Assembly: GCF_014905615.1 (NCBI RefSeq)
Contig: NZ_AQGU01000025.1
Span: 1,054,001-1,118,000 of the forward strand
Length of the DNA: 64,000 nucleotides
Source of the DNA: Pseudoalteromonas aliena SW19
Lineage (GTDB): Bacteria > Pseudomonadota > Gammaproteobacteria > Enterobacterales > Alteromonadaceae
Direction of reading: 5' to 3'
The notes under the pieces are model-generated. The model was not told where the DNA came from, made no database searches, and worked only from the letters and a program-made list of their open reading frames with translations. A program made the position numbers and the translations under genes. Positions 37,452 to 45,805 of the stretch are shown in pieces (the stretch's first letter is position 1; each line of letters begins with the position of its first letter).

Positions 37452-38291
37452 TTAATCGCGCCAACGGTTATATGACCAATACCATTGATTAGGATGCTGT
37501 AAAATTATTTCTTCAAAACGTTGATATATCGCTTGTGTTGCATTATCAATATCAGTTTTGTTACTTTTGACGTGGTTTGCGTTAACTGTTTCAATATAAA
37601 CCTTATATCGACCATTTTTTTGCAATATGGGATAGCATAATAAAAGGGGCACTTTACTGTATGCTGAAATAATAGCAGCACCATTTGGAGCGCCCGTTTT
37701 TTTATTGAAGAAGTTAATTTTCACATCATTAGCGTAATGATCTGAATGCAAACAAATAACTGATTTATTACGCGAAGCCTGTAAAAGCTTTAAAAAATAA
37801 TTGTCGCTATTTTTGTTAATAACTTGAATATTTGCTTTGTCATATATATTTTTTGCTGACTTAATATAGGAAGGAATTTTAGATAATGTTGTTATCGGCC
37901 ATGTAAGTTGCTGTAGTGCAAATGGGGCCATTTCATAGCAGCTCATATGCATCGACGCGACACTTGCTCCTTCTTTATTTTGCAATAAACTTAATGTGTG
38001 TTCGTCACATAAGATATCAATTTCATTCTCAAGATCTGATAACCAAAAACTCTCTAACACACCAAAAACGATTGTTTGGTATGATCTGGTCAAAATCTCT
38101 TCTCTTTGCTGCATACTTAATTCAGGTAATGCATTCGCAATGTTTTTCATTGCTCTGAGTCGAGTTTTTTTCGAAACTTTTATAATTACTTTACCTAGCC
38201 AAAAAGCAATACTTTGACGGCGCACACGAGAAAATAACTTTAGCGTATATATGATTAAGCGAATTAGTTGATTTAGAATAAAATGTTTCAT
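37452..38291 (-). CDS. LpxL/LpxM-family acyltransferase-like protein (AlmG-like candidate)
   Basis: A 279-residue protein of the HtrB/LpxL family. An N-terminal hydrophobic/basic segment (about 5-40) is followed by the catalytic HX4E motif at H115-E120 (HMSCYE), VICLHSDHY and the terminal HPNQWYWSYNRW found in these enzymes. LpxL-type enzymes move acyl chains from ACP to lipid A. The relative AlmG of Vibrio cholerae moves glycine from a carrier protein to lipid A. The adjacent dedicated carrier and ligase genes favour the second kind of reaction. It starts three bases after the carrier-protein gene. Confidence 0.82.
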   Translation of the reverse strand: MKHFILNQLIRLIIYTLKLFSRVRRQSIAFWLGKVIIKVSKKTRLRAMKNIANALPELSMQQREEILTRSYQTIVFGVLESFWLSDLENEIDILCDEHTLSLLQNKEGASVASMHMSCYEMAPFALQQLTWPITTLSKIPSYIKSAKNIYDKANIQVINKNSDNYFLKLLQASRNKSVICLHSDHYANDVKINFFNKKTGAPNGAAIISAYSKVPLLLCYPILQKNGRYKVYIETVNANHVKSNKTDIDNATQAIYQRFEEIILQHPNQWYWSYNRWRD

Positions 38292-38294
38292 TGA

Positions 38295-38555
38295 CTAAAC
38301 AACTAATTGCTTTTGTGAACTTGCGCTTTCAATGCACCGTACTAATGAACCAAAAGTTGCGAATGTATCTGCATTTAAATCAATATCGTTCATCTCTATA
38401 GAGAATGAAACTTCTAGCTCTAGTAACAATGTCATTATGCCCATAGAGTCTAATTCTGGATATTCCCCTAATAAAGGGGCTGTAAGATCAAAGGATTGAT
38501 TTTCATTATTCAGAATGACATTTAATATATTATTCAGTGTAGATTCTATACTCAT
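38295..38555 (-). CDS. Acyl/aminoacyl carrier protein
   Basis: An 86-residue four-helix carrier protein with the phosphopantetheine attachment serine S37 in ELDSMG (canonical DSL/DSM). It is acidic with a helix III pattern DIDLNADTF. It is the first gene of the five-gene operon and is distinct from housekeeping AcpP by context. It is expected to hold the residue activated by the downstream ligase and present it to the LpxL-like transferase, as AlmF does in V. cholerae. The promoter upstream has four phased CTTAC-type repeats. Confidence 0.85.
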   Translation of the reverse strand: MSIESTLNNILNVILNNENQSFDLTAPLLGEYPELDSMGIMTLLLELEVSFSIEMNDIDLNADTFATFGSLVRCIESASSQKQLVV

Positions 38556-38588
38556 TAATGTTTTACAGCGTTATTTAAGATGACGTCT

Positions 38589-38652
38589 ATTTTACCTCTG
38601 CAAACAAGATAACTTCAGTAAGGAACCGTAAGAGATTGTAAATTCTGGTAAG
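38589..38652 (-). promoter_or_regulatory. CTTAC-repeat promoter of the carrier-protein operon
   Basis: Plus-strand GTAAG/GTAAA units begin at 38618, 38628, 38638 and 38648, exactly ten bases apart. On the minus strand they end directly before TGAAGT (-35), a 17-base spacer and TAAAAT (-10). Phased direct repeats abutting a weak -35 are the classic layout of OmpR/PmrA-type activation. The divergent gene encodes such a regulator. Confidence 0.7.
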
Positions 38653-38821
38653 AGTGTGTTGTGCTATTTCAAAATGAGGGCATAAAAACTGATGCTGTTG
38701 ATTTATCGCATGCTTTATATATTGTAAATTCTATTTTTTAAGAGGTTGTGTAATAATATTGTGAAAGCTCTTATTTTATTTAAAGAACAATAGGAGCAGC
38801 TAACTTTTTGGTAAATTCAAA

Positions 38822-39514
38822 TTGAAAATTAAAGATAAACAAATCCTTATAGTAGAAGACGACATTCGACTTTGCGAAATGATGGCTGAGATGTTGCGTG
38901 AGGAGTTTTATAAAGTAAATTGTGTTAACGATGGGATATCGGCTATTTCTTCTATCATAGCAAATCAGCCCGACATAGTTTTATTGGATATGAATTTACC
39001 AGGATGCAATGGTTTAGACATACTTCGTAAAATTAACGGTCAGTTTACAGGTATTATTTTAATGATAACTGCTGATAATAGTGAGATATTAGAGGTATCA
39101 GCACTCAATTTAGGTATTCATGACTTTATAATAAAGCCTATTCGTCCTCACGTTTTATTAGCAAAACTAAGGGCTTTATACCGCCTTACCCATCAAAATG
39201 AATTAGCTGAAAATCATCTAATAAAAATTCAAGATTTAACAATTAATATAAATTCTAGAACCTTCTTTGTTGGCGAAAAAACAGTCAGCATTACAGCCGC
39301 TGAATATGAAATAATTCTTTATTTCATGAATAACCCTGCCATTATTCATACCAGAGAAATGATAATAAAAAAAATACGAAATATCGAGTATGATGGCTTA
39401 GATAGATCGATAGATATGCGTATAAGTTCGTTGAGAAGAAAGCTTAATGACGCTATCCCCCCTTATAAATACATAAAAACCATTCGCGCTAAAGGCTATA
39501 TTTTACCCTATTAA
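38822..39514 (+). CDS. OmpR-family response regulator (CarR/VprA/PmrA-like)
   Basis: A 230-residue regulator. The receiver domain has the acidic pair E12-D13, phosphoacceptor D56 in LLDMNLPG, a threonine in MITADN and a lysine in IIKPI. The C-terminal winged helix ends with LRRKLNDAIPPYKYIKTIRA-type sequence. The start codon is TTG and lacks a good Shine-Dalgarno; a GGAG lies about 30 bases upstream, so the true start may differ slightly. It is divergent from the carrier-protein operon and adjacent to its kinase gene. It is the obvious candidate to bind the phased CTTAC repeats in the shared intergenic region. Confidence 0.88.
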   Translation: MKIKDKQILIVEDDIRLCEMMAEMLREEFYKVNCVNDGISAISSIIANQPDIVLLDMNLPGCNGLDILRKINGQFTGIILMITADNSEILEVSALNLGIHDFIIKPIRPHVLLAKLRALYRLTHQNELAENHLIKIQDLTININSRTFFVGEKTVSITAAEYEIILYFMNNPAIIHTREMIIKKIRNIEYDGLDRSIDMRISSLRRKLNDAIPPYKYIKTIRAKGYILPY

Positions 39515-39530
39515 AATTTATGGATTTACC

Positions 39531-40802
39531 ATGTTCTCAAGCTTATTTTTTCGAATTATTGTTATCTCAATTTTGGCTCTAGCATTGGTATTAGTATTGC
39601 TCGATGAGTTATATATTGAGGGAATAAAACACGATGAATGGAACAATACTAAAGGCATTAATCAAATAGTTATAATTGATATTTATAAGGGCCAAGATAA
39701 AGTCAAACGCTTGAACTATTGGTCTGAATTATTTAATTATCAATTTTCTCTAAAATCAGTCGACGAAATTTTACTATCTAAAGCACACTATAAAGAGCTA
39801 TTGAGTAACGGTGTGTATATCGAAGTACTAAGTGGTTGGACAAGCGACGATGTAGCTCTTTATTACTACCATATAATGTGTAATTGTATTTTAAAAATGG
39901 AAAAGAAATATCCCATCAATGGAGTATGGCTTACATATATCCAATTGTTTTTTATAATTCTCTTCTTTATCTTAGCTTTTTTTATTTTTCGTTATTCTAA
40001 TGGGCATAAAAATCAAGTTAATCAACTAACTCGGATATATGATCTCTACGGCAGAGAAAACTTTAAAGTGCGCACTAATACTGATGTTCCGGAACCGTAT
40101 TCGACTTTAGCAAAAACCTTTAATCAAATGGCAGAAAGAATTGAGTTTTTATTACAGGACCAAAAAATCTTAGTTCACGGAGTATCACATGATATTAGAA
40201 CTCCGATCGCAAGATTACGTTTTGCATTAGATATGACAAGAGGTTGTAATTCTATATCCGACTATCAAGAAAAGTTACAAGATATGGATGAAGATTTAGA
40301 TGATTTAGATGGTTTAGTTAACGAATGGCTTTTCTATGCAGAGTTAACAGGTAAAACAATAATAATGAAAGAGGAACGGTTTGATCTGCAACAAAAAACC
40401 ATTGAAATAATGGATAGAATAAGCAAAATTCACCCGCTTATTCAACTAAACTCTTCAACAGAAAAAGTAATTATAAATGGAGATATACGATTACTAAATA
40501 GAGCAATAGAAAATATAATTATGAACGCCTTCAAATTTACTAAAACAACAGTAAGAATTACACTAAAAAATCATGGCTCTGAAATTTTTTTAGGTATAGA
40601 GGATGATGGAATGGGTGTTCCTATGTATTTAAGCACTCAAATATTTCAACCGTTTGTTAAACAATATAACAATGAGCAACAAACAGCTGGGTTTGGATTA
40701 GGCCTTGCTATTGCAAAAAATATTTTTGATAAACACCATGCTAAATTAAGTATAAATACGAGTAAATTAGGCGGTGCATTTTTCTCTATTTCTTTTAAGT
40801 AA
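39531..40802 (+). CDS. Sensor histidine kinase partner of the divergent regulator
   Basis: A 423-residue membrane kinase: TM1 (about 8-24), a ~110-residue periplasmic sensor domain of unrecognised fold with a few cysteines (CNCIL), TM2 (about 134-154), a HAMP-like linker, and the H box with H220 in VSHDIRTPIARL. An ATPase domain follows with an N box (NIIMNAFKF), G1 DDGMGVP and G2 GFGLGLAIAKN. It should phosphorylate the response regulator encoded 16 bases upstream. The signal is unknown; envelope damage or cationic peptides are guesses from the operon it flanks. No feature is seen in the 295 bases after its stop. Confidence 0.9.
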   Translation: MFSSLFFRIIVISILALALVLVLLDELYIEGIKHDEWNNTKGINQIVIIDIYKGQDKVKRLNYWSELFNYQFSLKSVDEILLSKAHYKELLSNGVYIEVLSGWTSDDVALYYYHIMCNCILKMEKKYPINGVWLTYIQLFFIILFFILAFFIFRYSNGHKNQVNQLTRIYDLYGRENFKVRTNTDVPEPYSTLAKTFNQMAERIEFLLQDQKILVHGVSHDIRTPIARLRFALDMTRGCNSISDYQEKLQDMDEDLDDLDGLVNEWLFYAELTGKTIIMKEERFDLQQKTIEIMDRISKIHPLIQLNSSTEKVIINGDIRLLNRAIENIIMNAFKFTKTTVRITLKNHGSEIFLGIEDDGMGVPMYLSTQIFQPFVKQYNNEQQTAGFGLGLAIAKNIFDKHHAKLSINTSKLGGAFFSISFK

Positions 40803-41097
40803 AATTATGACCGTATTAAAACGATGTTTTCAACTAAAAATTTATTAACCAAAATTCTGATTTATCAGTAGCTAACGCATTAAGTTCTAAGTTAGTTAAA
40901 TCAGTCATGGTGATTTCAATGGTCAGTTCACAGATGTTGGGTCTATTTAACCTAAAATCTGGTTAATAATATTGCGCTAGAGCTAGGTAAAAATTCATAT
41001 TTATTTGTTTTAAAAGAAAATTTAAACAACGTTGTAATTTAATTTGTTAAATTTCTCAAATATTTGTGCTGGTTGGTATTATTTTTTATTTATCCAA

Positions 41098-41562
41098 TTA
41101 CTCATGGTATTTACGGATCATCGCCACTTTACCGTTTTCAATTTCGATTACGTCCAGCATTGTGGAGGTATATTCTATTGGTTGTTTATTTTGCGGGTGA
41201 ATACCTTTTACATCGTTTTTATAACGAATAGCAAAACCAGTATCATTAAACACAAATGTATTAAGCAGTGTGCTTTTATAAAACGTATGTGCACCTAGGT
41301 AAAAACTCATACCTTTGCGCATTTGTTCTTTGCCATCGGGAGTACGTGAATCATCAGGCTGATACGGGATATGCTGATTGCCAATGTCATCAGTTAACAA
41401 TGCAAGGTAAGCCTCGAGCTCTTTAGCACCTGCGTTAGGTGCTTGTGTGGCGGTCATTGTTTTATAGTACTGCTGCGCAAACGCGTTTAAGTCGAGCTCT
41501 TTTTCAGCATGTGCTGAAAAGCTAACAGCTAAACCCAAACCTAACGTTAAAAGTAGTTTCAT
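41098..41562 (-). CDS. Exported NTF2/SnoaL-like protein
   Basis: A 154-residue protein with a clear signal peptide (cleavage near SAHA, about residue 19) and a single NTF2-like alpha+beta domain: YLALLTDDI, YQPDDSR, FVFNDTGFAIRY and a terminal MLDVIEIENGKVAMIRKY. Such domains bind small ligands or act as simple enzymes. No catalytic residues can be assigned. Monocistronic; two MITE-like elements lie upstream of it. Confidence 0.72.
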   Translation of the reverse strand: MKLLLTLGLGLAVSFSAHAEKELDLNAFAQQYYKTMTATQAPNAGAKELEAYLALLTDDIGNQHIPYQPDDSRTPDGKEQMRKGMSFYLGAHTFYKSTLLNTFVFNDTGFAIRYKNDVKGIHPQNKQPIEYTSTMLDVIEIENGKVAMIRKYHE

Positions 41563-41581
41563 GACTTATTCCCTGTAACTA

Positions 41582-41642
41582 ATACCAATCCGCAATAATA
41601 CTTAATTAATTTGAAGGGTTAAATCTGACGCGAATTGGTATA
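41582..41642. mobile_element. MITE-like element family B, short copy
   Basis: A 61-bp element with inverted ends ATACCAATCCGC and GCGAATTGGTAT (11 of 12 match). The interior matches the right part of the element at 23370-23530 in reverse. It looks like an internally deleted member. Confidence 0.65.
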
Positions 41643-41674
41643 AAAAATTGAATCGGTTGTAGATACACTATCTT

Positions 41675-41870
41675 AACCTGAACTCTGGTTAAGAGATTTA
41701 CTAACATATTGAACCATAATGATATTTAAATTTATTTTTCTCTAGCTAGAGATTCTCAGTGAAAACAAGGCGAATTTACGCGTCAATAGCTAGCCTATTG
41801 CAAGTAAATTCAACGCAGTTAGCGCTGATAATAGCTGCTCGAGATAGATTTATTATCCAGAGTTCAGGTT
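41675..41870. mobile_element. MITE-like element family A, copy 3, with target duplication
   Basis: A 196-bp non-coding element with perfect 14-bp inverted ends, AACCTGAACTCTGG and CCAGAGTTCAGGTT. It is flanked by the direct repeat ATCTT at 41670-41674 and 41871-41875. It is longer than copies 1 and 2 by an AT-rich insertion after the left end. The duplication shows transposition rather than chance similarity. Confidence 0.85.
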
Positions 41871-41918
41871 ATCTTAATATGCTTGATAATAAAACAACTA
41901 ACGTTAAGTAAATAACAC

Positions 41919-44345
41919 TCACATTTTACTTTTTACTCTGTTGGTTGCCACACTATTTGCAGGGTCATCTGGCCAAAAGTGCTTAGGATAGCGACCTTTC
42001 ATTTCTTTTTGCACATCACGGTAACTGCTAGCCCAAAAGTGCGCTAAGTCTTGGGTAAGTTGCAGTGAGCGTTTACCCGGCGATAATAACTCCATAAGTA
42101 ACGGCAATTTGCCATTAGCCAGTATCGGCGTATTGGTTAAACCGTACACTTCTTGCATGCGCACACTGAGTTTTGCTGGACCGTCGAGCTGGTATATTAT
42201 TTTAATATTTGAACCACTCGGTACGGTTAAGCGCAGTGGTAATAATTGTTTCAATCGCGATTGCTGTTGCCAATCAAAACAATTTTGCAGCGCTTCAAAG
42301 TAATTAAACTTTTTAAGTTGATCTAAGGTTTTAATATCTTCTAAAAATACGCCTAGCCACTGCTCTGCATTGTCAATCAGTTGTTGCTCTGTTATCTGCA
42401 CAAAATCATTGGGCATAAACTTACTTGCCAAGCTCATTCGAGTAAGTAACTGCTCACTTTCTTGTTGTTCATTAAACAGTGAAAACCCCTGCTTTGAAAA
42501 TAAATTAAGCCATGCTTTTGCACGTTCACTCTTATCTAGTTTTTGTTTACTTGGTTGGCTTGAAAGCACAATTGCACCGAGCTTCACTTCATCTTGATGA
42601 ATAAAACGTGCAGTTTTTTCGTCAAATTCGCAGCGGGTAAGCGTGCTAAATAAATGCGGTAAATATTGCTGTAACTCAGTGGGGTTGAGCGCGGTGGCGG
42701 CAAAAATACGTCCGCCTTTGTGCCCGCCCATTGTGGCGATAGCTAGGTAGTCGTCGTTGTGCCAGTAATCGTTGTTCAGCTCAGCGCCTGCACCATTGGC
42801 AAGTAGATAACCATTACCGCGTTTTTTAGCAATGCGATCGGGATACGCGAGTGCCACTAGCAAACTAATATAATGCGTATTTAATTCGCTGTTTTCATAT
42901 TTTACCTTTAAACGGCTTTGCCAATACTTTAACTGCTGCTTAAATACCGGATGCGGCCGTTGCTGTTGGCTATGAAGTGCCAAACTCAACTCATTAGCGC
43001 TGTTTACTCGACTCTCTAATAATGCGACTAAATATATAGCAAGACGATAAATACCAGGGAGTTGCTTATCCAGCATTTGTGCTTTTATTAACATATGCGC
43101 TAAGCGGATATCAGCGCCAAAACCTAACATTTTACTGCCAAGCGCGGTGAGCTTGCCTTTGCAGTCAATCGCCTCAAGCATGTTAAGTAAATTGCTTGCC
43201 TGTACGCATTGCTGCTCAGTGGGTTTATCGAGCAAAGTCAATTCATCAATACTGGCCCCCCACTGCTTTGCCTCAAGCATGAGTTGGCTTATGTCTGATG
43301 TTAGTATTTCGGGGTTGTCGTGGCTATTGCGCCGCTCAAAGGTTTGCTTTGAGCCAATTCGATAAACAATGCCCGGCTCTATTCTCCCTGCACGTCCTGC
43401 ACGCTGTACAGCAGACGAGCGCGATATACTTTGTGTTGTGAGCTCAGTAACCCCTGTTTTTAAATTAAAGGTCGCTGCACGGCGTTTACCGCAGTCAATT
43501 ACGATGCGTATGCCTTCAATAGTTAAACTGGTTTCGGCCACATTAGTAGTAAGCACTACTTTGCGCATGCCCTCTGGCGCGGGGGCAATAGCAGCTTGCT
43601 GATTAGCTTTATCTTGCTCGCCAAATAGCGTTGCCACCGTGCAGTTATTGGGTAAATCAGTGAGTGCTTGTTGTACACGTAGTATCTCAAACTGCCCAGG
43701 TAAAAATACTAATGCACTACCTGTTTGCTCATCAAGCGCTTGTTTTATTATTCCAGGAATTGCATCAAGCCAGCGGCTTTCATCTTTTATGGGTATATAT
43801 ACTTCGTCTATTGAGTAGCTGCGACCATTTGATTGAATGACAGGGCAATCAAAAAACGCAGTGTAACGATCACTATCAAGCGTTGCCGACATAAGCATGA
43901 TGGTTAAATCTTCACGCAATGCGCTTTGGGTCTCTAGTGCAAACGCCAGTGAAGTGTCGGCAGCAATTGAGCGCTCATGAAATTCATCAAATATCAGTAA
44001 ATCAATATCACTTAATTCTGGGTCGTTTTGTAGCATGCGTGTCAGCATGCCTTCGGTCACTATTTCAAGGCGCGTATTACTGCTTACTTTGCTCTCACCG
44101 CGAATGCGTAGCCCCACACTTTGCCCAACACTCTCGTTTTGGCATTGTGCTAAATAACTGGCAATATTACGCGCAGCCAATCGGCGAGGTTCTAACATTA
44201 CAATACGTTTAAAATGGCCATCGCGCATAAGCTGCAGCGGTAACCACGTAGACTTACCCGCACCAGGTGGTGCTTGTAATAATGTAATAGGATTACTTTG
44301 TAATGTAGTAACAAGTTGTTGATATATGTCTTGAACCGGCAGCAC
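41919..44345 (-). CDS. hrpB: ATP-dependent helicase HrpB
   Basis: An 808-residue DEAH/RHA-type helicase. Walker A is APPGAGKST (about residue 25-33), the DExH box DEFHERS, motif III MSATLD, motif V/VI TNVAETSLTIEG and QRAGRAGR. The long C-terminus is the HrpB-specific domain, ending in HFWPDDPANS, a hallmark of the family. HrpB is a probable RNA helicase of unclear cellular role. Length agrees with the E. coli protein. Monocistronic. Confidence 0.92.
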   Translation of the reverse strand: MLPVQDIYQQLVTTLQSNPITLLQAPPGAGKSTWLPLQLMRDGHFKRIVMLEPRRLAARNIASYLAQCQNESVGQSVGLRIRGESKVSSNTRLEIVTEGMLTRMLQNDPELSDIDLLIFDEFHERSIAADTSLAFALETQSALREDLTIMLMSATLDSDRYTAFFDCPVIQSNGRSYSIDEVYIPIKDESRWLDAIPGIIKQALDEQTGSALVFLPGQFEILRVQQALTDLPNNCTVATLFGEQDKANQQAAIAPAPEGMRKVVLTTNVAETSLTIEGIRIVIDCGKRRAATFNLKTGVTELTTQSISRSSAVQRAGRAGRIEPGIVYRIGSKQTFERRNSHDNPEILTSDISQLMLEAKQWGASIDELTLLDKPTEQQCVQASNLLNMLEAIDCKGKLTALGSKMLGFGADIRLAHMLIKAQMLDKQLPGIYRLAIYLVALLESRVNSANELSLALHSQQQRPHPVFKQQLKYWQSRLKVKYENSELNTHYISLLVALAYPDRIAKKRGNGYLLANGAGAELNNDYWHNDDYLAIATMGGHKGGRIFAATALNPTELQQYLPHLFSTLTRCEFDEKTARFIHQDEVKLGAIVLSSQPSKQKLDKSERAKAWLNLFSKQGFSLFNEQQESEQLLTRMSLASKFMPNDFVQITEQQLIDNAEQWLGVFLEDIKTLDQLKKFNYFEALQNCFDWQQQSRLKQLLPLRLTVPSGSNIKIIYQLDGPAKLSVRMQEVYGLTNTPILANGKLPLLMELLSPGKRSLQLTQDLAHFWASSYRDVQKEMKGRYPKHFWPDDPANSVATNRVKSKM

Positions 44346-44537
44346 TTTTATTTACTCTAAATTACTTTGCAGATAGTGTAACAATAAAGTAGGAACTGTT
44401 GTTAGGGCGCTCAGTTTTTATTGTAGTAGCTCAGATTTGAGCTTACAGTTTTGACGAATAAGTTTAGATTTTATCTGACAGACCGATATGAGCGATAAGC
44501 GGTCAGTCAGGTGAGTCGTCATTAACTTAGTCAGAAT

Positions 44538-44560
44538 AAGAGGAAACTTTCCTCTTTTTT
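44538..44560 (+). terminator. Orphan rho-independent terminator on the plus strand
   Basis: AAGAGGA, five-base loop, TCCTCTT followed by four more T residues. There is no plus-strand gene upstream (the neighbour is the divergent hrpB), so it could end a small RNA transcribed from about 44350-44530. Nothing else is recognised in the 44346-44725 gap. Confidence 0.5.
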
Positions 44561-44725
44561 ACATGTTTATATATGCCACAGAAAGAATAATATTTATATC
44601 TGGCAATCACTTACGTTATTTGCTATTAATGTAAGTTCACAAAATAAGGACGTTTTCGCGCTAAAATAGGGAAAGTGTCCTCTGATAAAGAATGTTGTGC
44701 ATTTTCCAGAGCATTGAGATAATAA

Positions 44726-45619
44726 ATGAACATAGATTTTCTTTCGGATTTGTCAGATGAGCTGCAAGCAGCTCTTAAGGAATACGGCTTAAATGTCCCT
44801 TCGCCTGAACAATTACGTCAACAAGATAAACGTTCTGATGAATTAAAAGATAAGATCGAAAACTACGACCTACACAATCTCTTACATCACTTTTTTACTG
44901 CTTATACTCGGCGTATATCTGTACGCAAATGGAATGTCCATATATCAGACAAACTGTCGGAGTCGAGTGAAATTATCGAGATAGTTAACAAGCTGTCACA
45001 TGGTAATGACATAAATATTTTGTTAAGTAATAGAGTAAGGAAACTGAATCAATCTAAGTTTGCTGATTTACTTCTCTCAGAGTGGGGAATACACCATTTG
45101 CACTTTGATGAGAGTAGAAGTAATGAGCTGCTTTTTATTTACTTTAATGAAAGTGATGCTTATCTGATCGACATCTTGCAGCATGAGAAAGCTGATGGTT
45201 CGGTGGTGACCTGGACTAATACTGATTTAATTCAGGCTATGCATGACAATTGGCCAAGTGTGTTGAAACCATATGTTTTTAAAACAAACTCTCAATCGCC
45301 AGTTTTAACAACTAAGGAAAGAAGAGTCTTAAGAAATAAAGCTGCGAACACTACTATAGTGGTAAACGATGGTACTGAGTATATGCCTATGGGAGGTGGT
45401 TACTCAGCAAGTAAGCACCCAACCCGTGCTATTGTGCAGTCTGATTCTTTGTATCTAACAGTCAAGCAGTTACAAAAGACTGTTGAAGAAAATTACCTTG
45501 CTATTAAACAAGCTCTTTCTTCATATACATCCAGTCCGAATTTGGAGCTAAAACTCGGTACCAACCTAGAACCAATAGTGATAGAAGTTGTTCATAAAGT
45601 TCAGCTTAATTTGCAATAA
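44726..45619 (+). CDS. Hypothetical protein, unrecognised
   Basis: A 297-residue soluble protein that I cannot place. The N-terminal ~40 residues are acidic/helical with many charged residues. A central region (about 120-175) has WGIHHLHFDESR, ELLFIYFNESDAYLIDILQH and WTNTDLIQ, suggesting a compact alpha/beta domain with conserved histidines. The C-terminus is helical. No signal peptide or membrane segment. It is a stand-alone gene in an accessory-looking stretch. The HLHFDES and DILQH histidine/acid pattern could be catalytic, but no enzyme class is assigned. Confidence 0.65.
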   Translation: MNIDFLSDLSDELQAALKEYGLNVPSPEQLRQQDKRSDELKDKIENYDLHNLLHHFFTAYTRRISVRKWNVHISDKLSESSEIIEIVNKLSHGNDINILLSNRVRKLNQSKFADLLLSEWGIHHLHFDESRSNELLFIYFNESDAYLIDILQHEKADGSVVTWTNTDLIQAMHDNWPSVLKPYVFKTNSQSPVLTTKERRVLRNKAANTTIVVNDGTEYMPMGGGYSASKHPTRAIVQSDSLYLTVKQLQKTVEENYLAIKQALSSYTSSPNLELKLGTNLEPIVIEVVHKVQLNLQ

Positions 45620-45662
45620 GGAGAAAAACACATAACAAGCGCGTCAATAAGGGGGTTAGAAA

Positions 45663-45683
45663 GCTCGCGCCGATTACGCGAGC
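45663..45683. repeat. GC-rich hairpin after the hypothetical gene
   Basis: GCTCGCG and CGCGAGC pair perfectly over seven bases around a seven-base loop, 44 bases after the stop of the preceding gene. There is no T-tract; termination or a palindromic repeat is possible. Confidence 0.4.
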
Positions 45684-45805
45684 GTTACCAGTGTCCGCTG
45701 TTGGCACAGAGCCGTCATTCGGATCTAAATTGTTTATGCCCCCAAAATAATTTAACGTAAATACTCTAAAGCAAACTGTAATAGAGATCTGCATAATGCT
45801 TTACC

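Noticed and set aside
45630..45720. Possible integron attC site (ATAACAAGCGCGTCAATAAGGGGG resembles a VCR start) and a TGTCCGCT-TGGCACA motif also near 50446
   Set aside because: The matching right-hand consensus (GCCTAAC-type core with a long hairpin) is not found and neighbouring genes are not followed by similar sites.
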